Of a DNA stretch of 64,000 nucleotides, positions 62,918-64,000 are shown piece by piece (the first letter of the stretch is position 1; every line of letters begins with the position of its first letter). The DNA is from Paraburkholderia saeva (GTDB lineage Bacteria > Pseudomonadota > Gammaproteobacteria > Burkholderiales > Burkholderiaceae). Where the stretch lies: the NCBI RefSeq assembly GCF_907164555.1, contig NZ_CAJQZC010000005.1, positions 310,001-374,000 of the forward strand, in the 5' to 3' direction. A model generated the notes under the pieces. That model was not told where the DNA came from. It saw nothing but the letters and a program-made list of their open reading frames with translations, and did no database searches. The position numbers and the translations under genes were made by a program.

Positions 62918-62994
62918 GGTGTGTCCTTGCAAATGAAAGGCATGTAAACAGGTACGCAGGTTGAGCGCTGGCCGCTCACGCGGCGCGCCTCGCC

Positions 62995-63192
62995 TCAGGT
63001 GATCTCGGGGTCGATACGAATACCCGCGCTGCTGACGATGCGACGACTTTCAGCGCCGCTTTCGGTTGCCGCGTCTTCCCAGATGCTGATGGCTTTCGGT
63101 ATATCGATGCCGTGACGCCCGGCGTACGCAAACCACTTGCTGGCCGCATCGGGCTCGGGGACTTCCGTGTCGCGCATGAAATATTTTCCCAT
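62995..63192 (-). CDS. Small hypothetical protein
   Basis: A 65-residue protein (MGKYFMRDTEVPEPDAASKW; AYAGRHGIDIPKAISIWEDA). It is soluble with no known domain. The frame is open to 63387, but the upstream part is Arg-rich and unlike protein; ATG 63192 is the plausible start. No operon partner. Confidence 0.6.
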   Translation of the reverse strand: MGKYFMRDTEVPEPDAASKWFAYAGRHGIDIPKAISIWEDAATESGAESRRIVSSAGIRIDPEIT

Positions 63193-63461
63193 ATCGACGA
63201 TTCTCGCTTGCGAATCTGCGCGGACCGGGCGCGTTCTCTTACCGGTTCGACCGCGCCGGCGGCGACAAGTGCGTAGCAATCGTCGTGCTGGCACAGAACT
63301 TATCGCGGCGGAAAATGACAGATACGTGATGCGAGCGCGACGGCTGCACGCCGCGCCGCATTGCAGCAGCGGGTTTGCGCGCAGCACGCATCGTCATGCC
63401 GGACGCACCGTCGACCAGGTGACGACGTGCAACTTACCAGAAGAGGCACGAGGAGGACGAA

Positions 63462-63746
63462 ATGGCAGAACGGGTGAGCGGCCCTTACCGCGGGTACTAC
63501 ATCAGCGCCGCCGCGCGGCTCGTCGCCGCCCACGAGGCGACGCAGCCCACACAGCCGGATCACCGGCATGAGGGCCTTTACGTTGGCACCGTCAGCCTGT
63601 CGCAACGCGGCCCGGACGATCCGCACCGGATCGAAACGCTTGTGGAACTGGGCGCGGAGCACCGGTTTGCCACCGAGACCGATGCGCTCGAACACGTCGA
63701 GAAAGCCGCGCGCGAATACGTCGACCGTCTGTTCGATACCCAGTGA
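63462..63746 (+). CDS. Small conserved-type hypothetical protein
   Basis: A 94-residue soluble protein (VSGPYRGYYISAAARLVAAH start; ETLVELGAEHRFATETDALE middle; HVEKAAREYVDRLFDTQ end). A strong GAGGAGG lies 7 bp before ATG 63462. The function is unknown, and no domain is recognised. Confidence 0.75.
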   Translation: MAERVSGPYRGYYISAAARLVAAHEATQPTQPDHRHEGLYVGTVSLSQRGPDDPHRIETLVELGAEHRFATETDALEHVEKAAREYVDRLFDTQ

Positions 63747-63916
63747 ACAATGACGGTGCAGGGCAGCGATGCGTGAGCGCGGCATTAAAGGCCCGTTAAA
63801 GGCCGCTAGCTGGACCGCCCATGTGCCGGCGAGTACCATGATGCGCTGCGCACGCCTATCCTCGAAGCAACCGGGGTGCGACGCGGTTCATGCCGGATTT
63901 TCCTGATGAGGTGACC

Positions 63917-64000
63917 ATGGAAATTCGTTTTCTCGCGGAAGCGCCTGCTTATCGCGACTTCAACCTGACCCTCGTGTTTCCCGCGCTTGTGGACGGCGAA
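63917..64000 (+). CDS. Hypothetical protein, 3'-partial
   Basis: ATG 63917 after GATGAGGTGACC opens a frame (MEIRFLAEAPAYRDFNLTLV) that runs off the window end after 28 codons. Too short to classify. Confidence 0.45.
   Translation, partial: MEIRFLAEAPAYRDFNLTLVFPALVDGE

Overview
The window is high-GC DNA of a Burkholderia-type betaproteobacterium (Burkholderia, Paraburkholderia or Caballeronia). The support is the whole-protein look of RNase R, RlmB, RpiA, PyrD, Bpt and Aat, and a cepacia-type exopolysaccharide locus. No species is assigned. All calls come from reading the sequence; no database search was run.

Layout. 1-5200: surface-glycan membrane proteins (a partial membrane protein, an acyltransferase-3, a PAP2 phosphatase and a GT-C-like membrane protein). 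5545-6032: two identical tRNA-Leu(CAG) genes, each with its own promoter and terminator. 6250-12155: housekeeping genes (rnr, rlmB, an AmiD-type lipoprotein amidase, rpiA) plus a 5'-truncated gene remnant. 12166-42269: a large Wzx/Wzy-type exopolysaccharide locus. Its core operon on the minus strand runs Crp/Fnr regulator, WcaJ-type initiating transferase, GT2, Wza-like, Wzc-like. Its plus-strand arm holds a polymerase/ligase-like protein, two GT4 enzymes, a Wzx-like flippase, a double alpha/beta-hydrolase, a methyltransferase, a membrane protein and ManC.

Between those two arms (23268-29390) is a tightly coupled minus-strand operon: acyl carrier protein, acyl-CoA-dehydrogenase-like protein, amino acid:[carrier protein] ligase (a class-II synthetase homologue), DUF1839 protein and a GH2 beta-mannosidase-like protein. 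Three successive ATGA overlaps argue that its first four products work together. The chemistry of the whole set is unknown to me.

42241-51418: flavin reductase, FadR-type regulator, Gfo/Idh/MocA oxidoreductase, signal peptidase I, and a minus-strand group NUDIX-aat-bpt-pyrD, then a paralogue of the first membrane protein and a small SMR/EamA transporter.

51757-61446: a 9.6-kb integrated element bounded by a perfect 50-bp direct repeat of the 3' part of an initiator tRNA-fMet gene. It carries a tyrosine integrase, an AlpA-like regulator, a winged-helix replication-initiator candidate with repeats and an AT-rich palindromic segment inside its gene, an HK97-type major capsid protein and a tail tape-measure protein. 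No terminase, portal, protease or lysis gene is visible. It looks like a phage satellite, or else a strongly reduced prophage, that keeps just the two proteins that set capsid and tail dimensions. 61489 to the end is chromosomal again: UPF0303 protein, SMR pump, a lipoprotein and small hypothetical proteins.
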